Positions 18,763 to 26,910 of a stretch of DNA of 64,000 nt are shown piece after piece. The notes beneath the pieces were generated by a model. That model searched no databases. It worked only from the letters and a program-made list of their open reading frames with translations, and had not been told where the DNA came from. Source of the DNA: JALEFZ01 sp964564415 (GTDB taxonomy: Bacteria; Bacteroidota; Bacteroidia; J057). Position numbers and translations under genes: made by a program. The stretch is from the NCBI GenBank assembly GCA_964564415.1, contig CAZMAV010000014.1, forward strand, positions 62,001-126,000. The letters are read 5' to 3'. The first letter of the stretch is position 1. Each line of letters starts with the position of its first letter.

Positions 18763-19187
18763 GAGCATATCTAAGAGTAAGGTGTAATAAGAGCTATCTG
18801 GCGACCATCAGGGAATTTGTAAAATCCCGATTATCCGATCTTGAGGTCAATGGCAACATTTCCAGTCAGATCGTCTTAGCTGTAGATGAGGCCTGCGCCA
18901 ATTGTATGATACACCAACATCAGTGCGATGATTACTCTACCATAGAAGTGTCTATTTATAGAGAAGACGATACCTTATACAGTGAGATTAAAGATACTGG
19001 AAAAGCCTTCCCCATAGATCGTTATCAACCTCAAAGTCCTCAGGAAATACTCAAAAAACGCGGCAAAGGAGGGTTTGGAATTAATTTGATCCATCATATC
19101 ATGGATGAAATCAAAGTAGAAGAAAAAAGAGATTATTTTATTTATAGATTTGGTAAAAATGTAAACCCAAAGCCTGCCCAGGCCTAA
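18759..19187 (+). CDS. RsbW/SpoIIAB-like serine kinase, anti-sigma regulatory factor
   Basis: A 142-residue GHKL ATPase. The N-box LAVDEACANCMIH carries the Glu/Asn pair for Mg-ATP binding. The G1 box is KDTGKAFP and the G2 box GKGGFGINLIHHIMDEI. It starts within the last codons of the STAS gene (ATGA overlap). This class phosphorylates the STAS antagonist and sequesters a sigma factor or other effector. No sigma gene is adjacent, so the effector is unlinked or the kinase controls something else. Confidence 0.92.
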   Translation: MRAYLRVRCNKSYLATIREFVKSRLSDLEVNGNISSQIVLAVDEACANCMIHQHQCDDYSTIEVSIYREDDTLYSEIKDTGKAFPIDRYQPQSPQEILKKRGKGGFGINLIHHIMDEIKVEEKRDYFIYRFGKNVNPKPAQA

Positions 19188-19192
19188 GACTT

Positions 19193-19213
19193 AAAATCCC
19201 GCACAGGGATTTT
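19193..19213 (+). terminator. Weak terminator after the partner-switch operon
   Basis: AAAATCCC / GGGATTTT stem with loop GCACA. The T tract after it is interrupted, so termination strength is uncertain. Confidence 0.5.
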
Positions 19214-19348
19214 CTCGTTTCTAACAAAAAATTTTCTACACCTCCCAGCTACCAAGACCTTACTTCAAGAAAAAAGGAAATAAACCCCTCATTGGGACCT
19301 ACTCCCTTATAACTTCATTTCAAACGACTTCTCCTACCCTTCCTAATC

Positions 19349-19732
19349 CTAAAATTGCCTTGTCCTGAGCATGACAAGGGTACAGGCAATCACGGGCTCT
19401 ATGTTATTCTCCTCTAACAAGCGAATCAAGGTAGGATTTTCCGTACCTGGATTAAAAATCACCCGACGGGGATTAAGGTTGATGATCCACTCATAATATT
19501 CCTCCTGTCGCTTTGGGTTCAGGTAAAGGGTCAGGGTGTCTACCTTCTCCCCTTCAAAAAGATTCCTGTCTTTTTCAATTTCTACCCCCTTCACCTCTCC
19601 TTTTCTCAGTCCCAATGCCAGTATAGGATGCTCGTATTCTTTCAACATGTGAATGGCTCGGTTCGAGTATCGGTAGGGGTTAGTAGAAGCACCTAAGACC
19701 AGGGTTGTTTTTTTATCTGTAAGGATATTCAT
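19349..19732 (-). CDS. CoA-binding (YccU-like) Rossmann protein
   Basis: About 127 residues. The start at 19732 (MNILTDKKTTLVLGAS) is chosen because the family fold begins right there; an upstream in-frame Met at 19819 would run through the clpC terminator region. Features of the CoA_binding_2 family are LVLGASTNPYRYSNRAIHML (nucleotide-binding loop), HPILALG and a C-terminal NPGTENP motif. It probably binds a CoA or acyl-CoA ligand; physiological function unknown. Confidence 0.85.
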   Translation of the reverse strand: MNILTDKKTTLVLGASTNPYRYSNRAIHMLKEYEHPILALGLRKGEVKGVEIEKDRNLFEGEKVDTLTLYLNPKRQEEYYEWIINLNPRRVIFNPGTENPTLIRLLEENNIEPVIACTLVMLRTRQF

Positions 19733-19782
19733 TCTAAATTGATTTTGTATAAATATAAACTTGTAAGTCCCCCTTATTTGTT

Positions 19783-19826
19783 GGGTAAAAAACAAATCAA
19801 GGGGAAAGTGGATATCCACTTTCCCC
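19783..19826 (-). terminator. clpC terminator: 26-bp perfect palindrome
   Basis: Positions 19801-19826 read identically on both strands (arms GGGGAAAGTGGAT / ATCCACTTTCCCC). On the minus strand the hairpin is followed by TTGATTTGTTTTTT. An alternative hairpin overlaps it (see findings). Confidence 0.8.
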
Positions 19827-19851
19827 TGAATAAGGTTCTACTTCAGAAAGT

Positions 19852-22389
19852 TTATTCGTCGCTTTCGGTTTCTTCGGCAGGCTGCTCAATGTTGGCAGCT
19901 CCTTTTTTCACCTCTACGAGTATTTTGTCTTCTTTTTCATCATAGTCTACCGCCAGGACATCGCCTTCGGAGGCTTCTTTTTCAAGGATGGTATCTGCGA
20001 TGGGATCTTCCAGGTATCGCTGCAGGGCACGCTGCAAGGGTCTGGCTCCATACTGCTTGTCAAAGCCTTTTTCTGCAATGTACTCTTTGGCCTTCTGGCT
20101 CAGTTCAATCTGGAAGCCTTTCTCGGTAATACGAGCAAACACTCCCTTGAGCTGCAGGTCGATGATGCGCATGATATCTTCCTGCTCCAACTCGTTGAAG
20201 ATGATTACATCGTCGATACGGTTGAGGAACTCAGGTCGGAAGACCTTCTTCATGGCGCCCTCAATGGTGGAGCGCATGATTTCCTGGGTCTGATCTTTTC
20301 GGGTCTGGGTTTGGAAACCTACACCTGTACCGAAATTCTTCAGCTCGCGGACACCGACATTAGAGGTCATGATGATGACCGTATTCTTGAAGTCGATGCG
20401 ACGACCTAAGCCATCCGTCAACAGGCCGTCGTCCAGCACCTGAAGTAGGATGTTGAAGATATCAGGGTGGGCCTTTTCGATCTCGTCGAGAAGGACAACA
20501 GAGTAAGGCTTGCGACGAACCCTTTCGGTCAACTGTCCACCCTCTTCATAACCCACGTATCCAGGAGGGGCACCGATCAAGCGCGATACCGTGAATTTCT
20601 CCATGTACTCGGACATGTCGAGACGAATCAGGGCTTCATCGGAGTCAAACATAAATCGGGCAAGGGCTTTGGCAAGCTCAGTCTTACCCACGCCTGTCTG
20701 TCCCAGGAAAATGAAGGAACCGATGGGCTTATGCGGATCTTTGAGGCCCAGACGTGAGCGGCGGATGGCCTTTACGAGTTTGTCGATGGCGGGATCCTGC
20801 CCGATGATTACGTCTTTGAGGTCCTCGCCCATGACGCGGAGCTTGGAAATTTCTCCGGCAGCTACCTTAGTTACAGGGATACCTGTCATCATGGCGACTA
20901 CAGAAGCAACGTCCTCTTCAGAAACGGTGTACCTCTTGTTTTTTGTTTCTTCCTCCCACTCGATTTTGGCTTGTTCCAATTCTTCAAGCAGGCGCTTTTC
21001 CTGGTCGCGAAGTTGGGCAGCCTTTTCGTACTGCTGGCTCTTGACGACCTTATTTTTTTGCTCTTTTACTTCTTCGATTTTGGCTTCCAGGTCCAAAATG
21101 CTCTGGGGCACGTGGATATTGGTGATGTGGACCCGGCTTCCTGCCTCATCCAAAACATCAATAGCCTTATCTGGGAAGTAACGATCACTCACGTATCGGT
21201 CAGAGAGGGTAACACATGCTTTGATGGCTTCCTCTATATAATTGACATTGTGGTGATCTTCGTACTTGGACTTGATGTTGTTGAGAATCTCGATGGTTTC
21301 ATCCACAGAGGTCGGCTCGACGATGACTTTCTGGAAACGTCGCTCAAGGGCTCCGTCCTTCTCGATGTGCTGACGATATTCATCGAGGGTAGTGGCTCCG
21401 ATACATTGGATTTCTCCACGGGCCAGGGCGGGCTTGAAGATGTTGGAAGCATCCAGGGAACCGGAAGCACCTCCTGCGCCTACGATGGTGTGCAACTCAT
21501 CTATAAAAAGAATGACGTCGGGAGACTTCTCCAGCTCGGCCATAACGGCTTTCATTCTTTCTTCAAACTGTCCTCTGTACTTTGTACCTGCCACGAGGGA
21601 GGCAATATCCAGGGTTACGACGCGCTTGTTGTATAGGACACGTGAAACTTTTCTTTGGATAATTCTAAGGGCCAAGCCTTCGGCGATAGCGGTTTTCCCT
21701 ACGCCTGGCTCTCCTATGAGGACGGGATTATTTTTCTTGCGGCGGCTCAGAATTTGAGCTACGCGTTCGATTTCCTTTTCCCTTCCGACGATAGGGTCCA
21801 ACTTATTTTCTTCGGCGGCCTTGGTGAGGTCTCGCCCGAAATTGTCGAGAACAGGGGTTTTGGACTTACTTGATTTACGAGGTCGATCTCCAGGTTGACT
21901 CATTTCTCCAGGTTCAGGTGGTTCGTTAGCAACACTCATTTGAGGATTTCCATCGTCGTCCTTCTGGTCCAATTCGGCGCGTACGATATCGTAGGTGACG
22001 CCAAAGCGAGACAGAATTTGAGCGGCGACGTTGTTTTCCTCTCTTAAAATAGAGAGCAAAAGATGCTCAGTTCCGATTACAGCACTTTTCAGCAGTTTAG
22101 CTTCGAGCCGGGTGATTTTAAGGACTTTCTCCGCTTGGCGGGTAAGTGGTAGGTTTGTCAGGTTGATGGTAGTAACCGTTCCCCTGACGGCATTTTCTAT
22201 CGAACGTTTCAGTTGCGACAGATCTACACTCAAATTAACCAGAATTTTTATGGCTAACCCTTCGCCTTCACGAATCAGGCCGAGCAAAAGATGCTCGGGA
22301 CCAATATAGTCATGACCCAGCCGAATTGCTTCCTCCCTGCTGTAGGATATGACATCCTTGACTCGATCTGAAAAATTTGAATCCGGCAT
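19852..22389 (-). CDS. clpC: ATP-dependent Clp protease ATPase subunit ClpC
   Basis: An 845-residue Hsp100 unfoldase. The N-terminal double Clp-N repeat (residues 3-145) is followed by AAA module 1 with Walker A GEPGVGKTAIAEG and Walker B ILFIDELHT. A UVR/linker segment (EAKIEEVKEQKNK, QYEKAAQLRDQEKRL) marks it as ClpC rather than ClpA or ClpB. AAA module 2 has GQTGVGKTELAKA and VLLDEIEKAH, and the ClpB_D2-small domain ends in an acidic tail. It feeds substrates to ClpP, which is not in this window. No CtsR or McsA/B genes are adjacent. A palindromic terminator follows. Confidence 0.97.
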   Translation of the reverse strand: MPDSNFSDRVKDVISYSREEAIRLGHDYIGPEHLLLGLIREGEGLAIKILVNLSVDLSQLKRSIENAVRGTVTTINLTNLPLTRQAEKVLKITRLEAKLLKSAVIGTEHLLLSILREENNVAAQILSRFGVTYDIVRAELDQKDDDGNPQMSVANEPPEPGEMSQPGDRPRKSSKSKTPVLDNFGRDLTKAAEENKLDPIVGREKEIERVAQILSRRKKNNPVLIGEPGVGKTAIAEGLALRIIQRKVSRVLYNKRVVTLDIASLVAGTKYRGQFEERMKAVMAELEKSPDVILFIDELHTIVGAGGASGSLDASNIFKPALARGEIQCIGATTLDEYRQHIEKDGALERRFQKVIVEPTSVDETIEILNNIKSKYEDHHNVNYIEEAIKACVTLSDRYVSDRYFPDKAIDVLDEAGSRVHITNIHVPQSILDLEAKIEEVKEQKNKVVKSQQYEKAAQLRDQEKRLLEELEQAKIEWEEETKNKRYTVSEEDVASVVAMMTGIPVTKVAAGEISKLRVMGEDLKDVIIGQDPAIDKLVKAIRRSRLGLKDPHKPIGSFIFLGQTGVGKTELAKALARFMFDSDEALIRLDMSEYMEKFTVSRLIGAPPGYVGYEEGGQLTERVRRKPYSVVLLDEIEKAHPDIFNILLQVLDDGLLTDGLGRRIDFKNTVIIMTSNVGVRELKNFGTGVGFQTQTRKDQTQEIMRSTIEGAMKKVFRPEFLNRIDDVIIFNELEQEDIMRIIDLQLKGVFARITEKGFQIELSQKAKEYIAEKGFDKQYGARPLQRALQRYLEDPIADTILEKEASEGDVLAVDYDEKEDKILVEVKKGAANIEQPAEETESDE

Positions 22390-22623
22390 ATTTCTTATGT
22401 GTGGTCAGTTATTCTGTTGACACATCAGCTTTATAAAATGTGAAAGGTCGAGAAGGAATAACTGCTTGGTGCATTTATAGTTTTTGCTAAAGCTTTTTAA
22501 TGATAAGCCTTAACCATGCCACGGTCAATTGAGATGACAAGATGACAGGATTACCCTTAGAAAAACGGATTCGTCTGCCTGGGGTTACAAGATCGCGGGC
22601 TTGCCGCTATGGCTGTTTGAGGC

Positions 22624-23688
22624 TCAGGTCAATAGCGTATAAATTGCAATCCCTCCAGCAACCAGGACCATGTTGATCAGGCCCAGAGGAAGTAGTCGCT
22701 TCCATCCCAGGTCCATCAGCTGGTTGTACTTGAAACGGGGGAGTGTCCAACGAACCCATATGAAGAGGAAGATAAAGAAAATTGTCTTTAGAGCAAACCA
22801 TCCTATCCCCCAACCTAACTGCAAGAGAGGGGCCCATTCAGCTACGCCAAGCATCCCCTCGAAGGGTCCGAGGTAGCCACCTATAAATAAGGTGGTGATA
22901 AGCATGGAAGCTACTACAATGTGAATGTATTCGGCAAGGAAGAAGAGGGCAAATTTCATGGAGCTGTACTCTGTGTGAAAGCCTCCTACCAATTCCTGTT
23001 CCGCCTCCACCAGGTCAAAGGGTGCCCGGTTGGCTTCGGCAAAAGAGCAGATCACAAAGATGATGAAACCCAGCGGATTGATGAAGAGGTTCCAGGCAGA
23101 GCGCTGGGCCTCAACGATGGCTCCGGGGCGGAGAAAGCCTTCCATGCCTTCGTAGCGGGCATTGGTGAGGAGTATCACTGACACCACTGCCAGACCCATG
23201 GCCAGTTCGTAGCTGATCATCTGAGCAGAGGCCCTGAGTCCTCCCAAGAGAGAATACTTACTGTTTGAAGACCAGCCAGCCAGGGTTACTCCATAGACGG
23301 AGATAGAGGTGATGGAGAGCACATAGAGAATACCAATATTGACATCGGCCAGGGTAACGAAGCCACCCGTTGCTTCGGTGAAGGGGATATCGGCCTTCGC
23401 AAAAGGAATGACAGCGATGGTAATCAGGGCGATCGTAACTGAAATGACAGGCGATATGAAGTGGACGACCTTGTCAGCCGCTCCGGGGATAATGTCCTCC
23501 TTAAGTAAAAGTTTGAGTACGTCAGCAAAAGGCTGCAGCAAACCCAAGGGACCCGTGCGGCTGGGACCCACACGCTGCTGAATCCAGGCAGATATCTTCC
23601 TCTCGAAATATACCGAGTAGGCTGCCATGAGGATCTGAACTGCCAGCAAAATACCAATCAGAATAAAGGCGTAGGTCAATGCGTCCAT
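22624..23688 (-). CDS. nuoH: NADH-quinone oxidoreductase subunit H
   Basis: A 354-residue integral membrane protein with eight or nine helices. Signature segments are ERKISAWIQQRVGPSRTGP, LQPFADVLKLLLKED, and RAPFDLVEAEQELVGGFHTEYS, the acidic quinone-chamber loop of complex I subunit H/ND1. It anchors the peripheral arm and lines the quinone channel. The gene stands alone: its neighbours are clpC and a methyltransferase, and no other nuo gene lies anywhere in the window. Confidence 0.95.
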   Translation of the reverse strand: MDALTYAFILIGILLAVQILMAAYSVYFERKISAWIQQRVGPSRTGPLGLLQPFADVLKLLLKEDIIPGAADKVVHFISPVISVTIALITIAVIPFAKADIPFTEATGGFVTLADVNIGILYVLSITSISVYGVTLAGWSSNSKYSLLGGLRASAQMISYELAMGLAVVSVILLTNARYEGMEGFLRPGAIVEAQRSAWNLFINPLGFIIFVICSFAEANRAPFDLVEAEQELVGGFHTEYSSMKFALFFLAEYIHIVVASMLITTLFIGGYLGPFEGMLGVAEWAPLLQLGWGIGWFALKTIFFIFLFIWVRWTLPRFKYNQLMDLGWKRLLPLGLINMVLVAGGIAIYTLLT

Positions 23689-23818
23689 TTCTAATGCTTA
23701 TCCTAAGTAATGGGGCTAAGTTAAAAACTCTTCCCTGCCCCTCCAAGTCTTTAGTAGTCTCTTATTCTCTCAATCTTTTGCCCTTTCAAGAGGAATTCAA
23801 AAAGAAAAGAATGTGGCT

Positions 23819-24619
23819 TCAAACAGGGGCTTGAACCAAATACCAGCCTGCGGTGGTGAAAAAGTCCCTTAAATGTGGGATGGACCCGACAAAGCGAGAC
23901 TGAATCCTAGGCTCCAGGCCAAATTTGAAGCGATAAATAGGGTTGAAAAGGTAAAGTCTATGGGAAAGTACTTCCAATTGGCTGTCTTTGATGATGCGCT
24001 CGAAGCGAGCCAGAGAGATGCCTGTTTCTTTAATCTCCACAAGAGCTTCTACATTGCCCGGAGTCTCTCCAAAGGCCTTTAGCACTCCTTTATAAAGGGG
24101 CATGGGTAGGAGATGAAAATAGGGGGTCATGCCCAGCACCTTACTTTTACAGGTCTGCTGATGCCCTCCAAAAGGCATGCGCCAGGGAGGAAAACCAAAG
24201 AAAATATAGCTGTTGGGCTTGAGAAAGTTTTTCAGGTAAGGAATAAATGCCTCCTGATCTGGTATGTGCTCAATGGTGTCCTTAAGTAAGATGAGGTCAA
24301 ACTGTCCCTTGTAGGTAGACAGGAAGTCCTTATCGTAGACATTCTTAGCCAGGAACTGAAGCCTTCCTTCCCGTATTCCCTCGGCATTGAACTCCTTGGC
24401 ACGCTTGATCCTAGGTTCTGAAAGATCAACCCCAAGGCAGCTTACTCCTCTCTGAGCAAAGGCATGGAGTACCCCTCCTTCTCCACAACCAATTTCCATA
24501 ACTTTCATCCCCGGTCGCAGGGGAAGTTGCTCTTCCACAAAGGGAATGAGATAGTCGCGGGCATTGTCAACCTGCTGCTGAAACCTAATATCAACGGATG
24601 AATGTTGGGCCAGGGCCAT
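23819..24619 (-). CDS. Class I SAM-dependent methyltransferase
   Basis: A 266-residue protein with a Methyltransf_11/23-like Rossmann core. Motif I is VMEIGCGEGGVLHAF (residues about 40-54), motif II is CLGVDLSEPRI, and the post-motif LILLKDTIEHIPDQEAFI contains the acidic/His catalytic-region signature typical of O- or C-methyltransferases. Downstream PWRMPFGGHQQ and a C-terminal helical cap could bind the substrate. No pathway neighbour identifies the substrate. Confidence 0.85.
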   Translation of the reverse strand: MALAQHSSVDIRFQQQVDNARDYLIPFVEEQLPLRPGMKVMEIGCGEGGVLHAFAQRGVSCLGVDLSEPRIKRAKEFNAEGIREGRLQFLAKNVYDKDFLSTYKGQFDLILLKDTIEHIPDQEAFIPYLKNFLKPNSYIFFGFPPWRMPFGGHQQTCKSKVLGMTPYFHLLPMPLYKGVLKAFGETPGNVEALVEIKETGISLARFERIIKDSQLEVLSHRLYLFNPIYRFKFGLEPRIQSRFVGSIPHLRDFFTTAGWYLVQAPV

Positions 24620-24741
24620 AGAAGATTGATTGAGCTACAAGTTTAAGGTTTTTTGAGGGGAGTTGCGACGGAAAATAAACTACAGGTTCATTTTTAGCCC
24701 TAGATCTTATTCCAGGGGTGACCTTTTCCTAGGCTTTCACT

Positions 24742-24833
24742 CTAAATCATCGAGTAGGTCGTCAGCCTATTCATTTAGGGCGTTTTCATGGCTGTTTCCC
24801 GCAGGACTTTGTGCCTGCGGGATCATTTTTTAT
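24742..24833 (+). other. Candidate small structured RNA with terminator
   Basis: Within a 330-bp gene-free stretch, 24742-24778 folds as CTAAAT...TAGG-loop-CCTA...ATTTAG. At 24797-24822 a strong hairpin (TCCCGCAGG / CCTGCGGGA) is followed by six to seven T. No plus-strand coding gene precedes the terminator. It could end an unannotated small RNA, though I found no consensus promoter. The rest of 24620-24949 shows nothing recognisable. Confidence 0.35.
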
Positions 24834-24949
24834 TGATAATCACATGAATATAGTTTATAGCTTGATAAATCTCTCCCAGAACCTACCCCTTATTATATTT
24901 TTATTTCCGAACTATTTGAAATTATTCAAAGTTGACAAATCAACTCTAA

Positions 24950-25526
24950 TTCGTATCAACCAGCGGAACTGATTTTCTAAGGGGATTTAACCTAAGCCGG
25001 GTTTTTCCCCTTTCCAATCCTGGAAGCCTCTGCTATGGTCCTGTCCCGGATACCCGAGAGTTACCTGGCAGTTTTAGTGAAAACAATGCCAATTTTCAGG
25101 GTCCTCTGAACGCTTCTCAGGCAAGTAGCCTGATCGGTGCCATCCCAAATTTTCATCGCATTGTTTCAAACAACTATTCGGTTGTTGATGATTCTTCCAT
25201 CATGATTATCTTTTGCAATTCCAGTGCGGGCCAGCCTTTTACCAAAGAGGATGAAGGTGATGTAGCAACGAAGGACAACAACGAGATCTTCAGAACCTAT
25301 CCCAGTCCTTTTCGTCAGCGCATGACCCTCGAAAAGTGGTATTGGCGAGGTAGAAATGAGGGTACAGGACCTCAGCAGACGGATTTTTATGGAGGAAAAG
25401 ATGAATGGAGAGGAAGGAAGCCAGTTGGAAATGGACATGAGCGGATGGGAGGCTGGTATCTACATCCTCACCCTGAAGGGCAGAGATTTCATGTTCAGAA
25501 AGAAGGTAGTCAAAGCTTCTGGATAA
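24950..25526 (+). pseudogene. Remnant of a T9SS-exported surface protein
   Basis: An open frame without a proper start runs from about 24950 (GPVPDTRELPGSF, NYSVVDDSSIM) into a sorting-domain start YPSPFRQRMTLE. At the A-run 25332-25335 the frame must shift by one base. The continuing frame then reads KSGIGEVEMRVQDLS, SGWEAGIYILTLKGRDF and ends KKVVKASG at 25526, an ordinary type A T9SS C-terminus. The protein has therefore lost its N-terminus and suffered a single-base deletion. A strong terminator follows at 25564. Confidence 0.75.
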
Positions 25527-25563
25527 GGATCTCTGAGCTTTTTAGATTGTTAGTTGGAAATGA

Positions 25564-25600
25564 AAAATCCCGGAATGAAGATTCCGGGATTTTCTTATGT
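25564..25600. terminator. Bidirectional terminator before rplI
   Basis: Perfect 13-bp stem AAAATCCCGGAAT / ATTCCGGGATTTT with loop GAAG, then CTT. It can terminate the rpsF-rpsR-rplI operon on the minus strand and the remnant gene on the plus strand. Confidence 0.85.
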
Positions 25601-25618
25601 CTAGCCTGAAAGGTTGGA

Positions 25619-26065
25619 CTAGTCCTCCTTTCGAGTTACTTCAATTTCGACTTCGGCTTTCACCTCTTTGTGAAGGTGGATCACTGCGGTGTAGGAACCG
25701 GTATTGCGAATATCGTCCAGGGTAATGTTCTTCCTGTCGATGTCAAGGCCTTTGTCTTTGAGCTTATTGGCAATCTGCAGGGCTGTTACCGACCCAAAGA
25801 GCTTGCCATCGGCACCGGCGAGGGTTTCGATCGCCAGTTTAAGGCCGTCGAGCTTATCTGCTTCTTCCTGCGCCTGACTCTTGATAAATTCGAGTTTATG
25901 AGCGCGCTGTCGGTTTTTTTCCTCCAGTTCTCGCTTGGCAGAGGCGGTGGCCAGGATGGCCATTCCCTGAGGGATCAGGAAGTTACGTGCGTAGCCGGGT
26001 TTAACTTTTACCACGTCATCCTTATCGCCCAAGTTTTTTACGGGTTGTTTCAGAATAATTTCCAT
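25619..26065 (-). CDS. rplI: 50S ribosomal protein L9
   Basis: A 148-residue protein. The N-terminal RNA-binding domain has the L9 signature (MEIILKQPVKNLGDKDDVV, VKPGYARNFLIPQGMA), followed by the long connecting helix and a C-terminal domain with KLFGSVT and IHLHKEV. L9 binds 23S rRNA at the base of the L1 stalk. It is the last gene of the rpsF-rpsR-rplI operon, 3 bp after rpsR. Confidence 0.97.
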   Translation of the reverse strand: MEIILKQPVKNLGDKDDVVKVKPGYARNFLIPQGMAILATASAKRELEEKNRQRAHKLEFIKSQAQEEADKLDGLKLAIETLAGADGKLFGSVTALQIANKLKDKGLDIDRKNITLDDIRNTGSYTAVIHLHKEVKAEVEIEVTRKED

Positions 26066-26068
26066 TTC

Positions 26069-26362
26069 TTACTTCAATTCGTCGGTTACAAATGGTAAAA
26101 GGGCGAGGTGGCGGGCGCGCTTGATAGCCACGGCCAGTCTACGCTGAAATTTGAGGCTGGTCCCCGTGATGCGGCGAGGCAAAATCTTCCCTTGATCGTT
26201 GACAAACTTGAGCAGGAAGTCGGGGTCCTTGTAGTCGATATACTTGATGCCCGCTTTCTTGAAGCGGCAATACTTTTTTTGTCGGGATTCGGTTTTGATG
26301 CGATTTACTGCCGTCGGCCCAATCACATTCCCTTTTCCACGTCCTCGTTGTCTTTGTGCCAT
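26069..26362 (-). CDS. rpsR: 30S ribosomal protein S18
   Basis: A 97-residue basic protein. The S18 signature is KKYCRFKKAGIKYIDYKD and the family end block FVNDQGKILPRRITG plus QRRLAVAIKRARHLALLP. S18 pairs with S6 on the 30S platform. The N-terminal Arg/Gly extension RQRGRGKG is unremarkable. It lies between rpsF (11 bp upstream) and rplI; ssb is absent from between rpsF and rpsR. Confidence 0.97.
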   Translation of the reverse strand: MAQRQRGRGKGNVIGPTAVNRIKTESRQKKYCRFKKAGIKYIDYKDPDFLLKFVNDQGKILPRRITGTSLKFQRRLAVAIKRARHLALLPFVTDELK

Positions 26363-26373
26363 GTTTTTAGGGG

Positions 26374-26763
26374 TTACTTGGTTCCGGTTTTAGCATCCTT
26401 TCTCAATCCAAATCTTTGTTCGCGACGCTTCACATTGAAGGCCAGGGCATGCTTACCCAACCTCACGGTGATGTAGCGAAGTACGCTGTCGTCGTAACGG
26501 TAGTTTTGCTCAAGCTCAGCGACAAACTCAGGCTTGCCTTCAAACTCGATGTAAACGTAGTAACCGTTCGTCTTTCTCTTCACGGGATAAGCCAACCTTC
26601 TCACGCCCCAGCGCTCGATGTTGTGGATTTTCCCATCGTTGTCTTTAATCATCTGGACAAATTTGTCCACTGCCGCTTTATGCTCAGTCTCAGGCAGATC
26701 GGGAGTGAGAATGAACACTGTCTCATATTCTTGCTTAAATGAGACGGGTTTAATATCCATCAT
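26374..26763 (-). CDS. rpsF: 30S ribosomal protein S6
   Basis: About 129 residues from the Met at 26763 (a second Met follows directly). The frame extends upstream to 26826, but that start would lie upstream of the -7 promoter element at 26783, so the shorter form is correct. S6 features are YETVFILTPDLPE, NIERWGVRRLAYPVKRKTNGYYV and RYDDSVLRYITVRL. It binds S18 in 30S assembly and leads the operon rpsF-rpsR-rplI. Confidence 0.95.
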   Translation of the reverse strand: MMDIKPVSFKQEYETVFILTPDLPETEHKAAVDKFVQMIKDNDGKIHNIERWGVRRLAYPVKRKTNGYYVYIEFEGKPEFVAELEQNYRYDDSVLRYITVRLGKHALAFNVKRREQRFGLRKDAKTGTK

Positions 26764-26782
26764 AGTTATTGAAAATGGACTG

Positions 26783-26813
26783 CAAAGATAGGGAATAGGG
26801 CGATCGGCCGCAA
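26783..26813 (-). promoter_or_regulatory. Promoter of the rpsF operon (TTG / TATCTTTG)
   Basis: On the minus strand, TTG (complement of 26811-26813), a 20-nt spacer and TATCTTTG (complement of 26783-26790) match the Bacteroidota consensus. It lies 20 nt before the chosen rpsF start and decides that start. Confidence 0.82.
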
Positions 26814-26910
26814 AGTATTTACCCAATTTATTGAAGAAAGTCCCTCATTTTCGCCCTCATCCTTTAAGAGAAAGGAGATATTGGCTAATTTAGTCCTACA
26901 ATTAAGATTC

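Noticed and set aside
20971..21636. 221-codon plus-strand frame opposite clpC
   Set aside because: Antisense to the conserved ClpC AAA modules; no independent evidence.
26764..26826. Longer N-terminus for S6
   Set aside because: A perfect TATCTTTG promoter element lies inside the extension, and S6 proteins start at the Met-Met pair.
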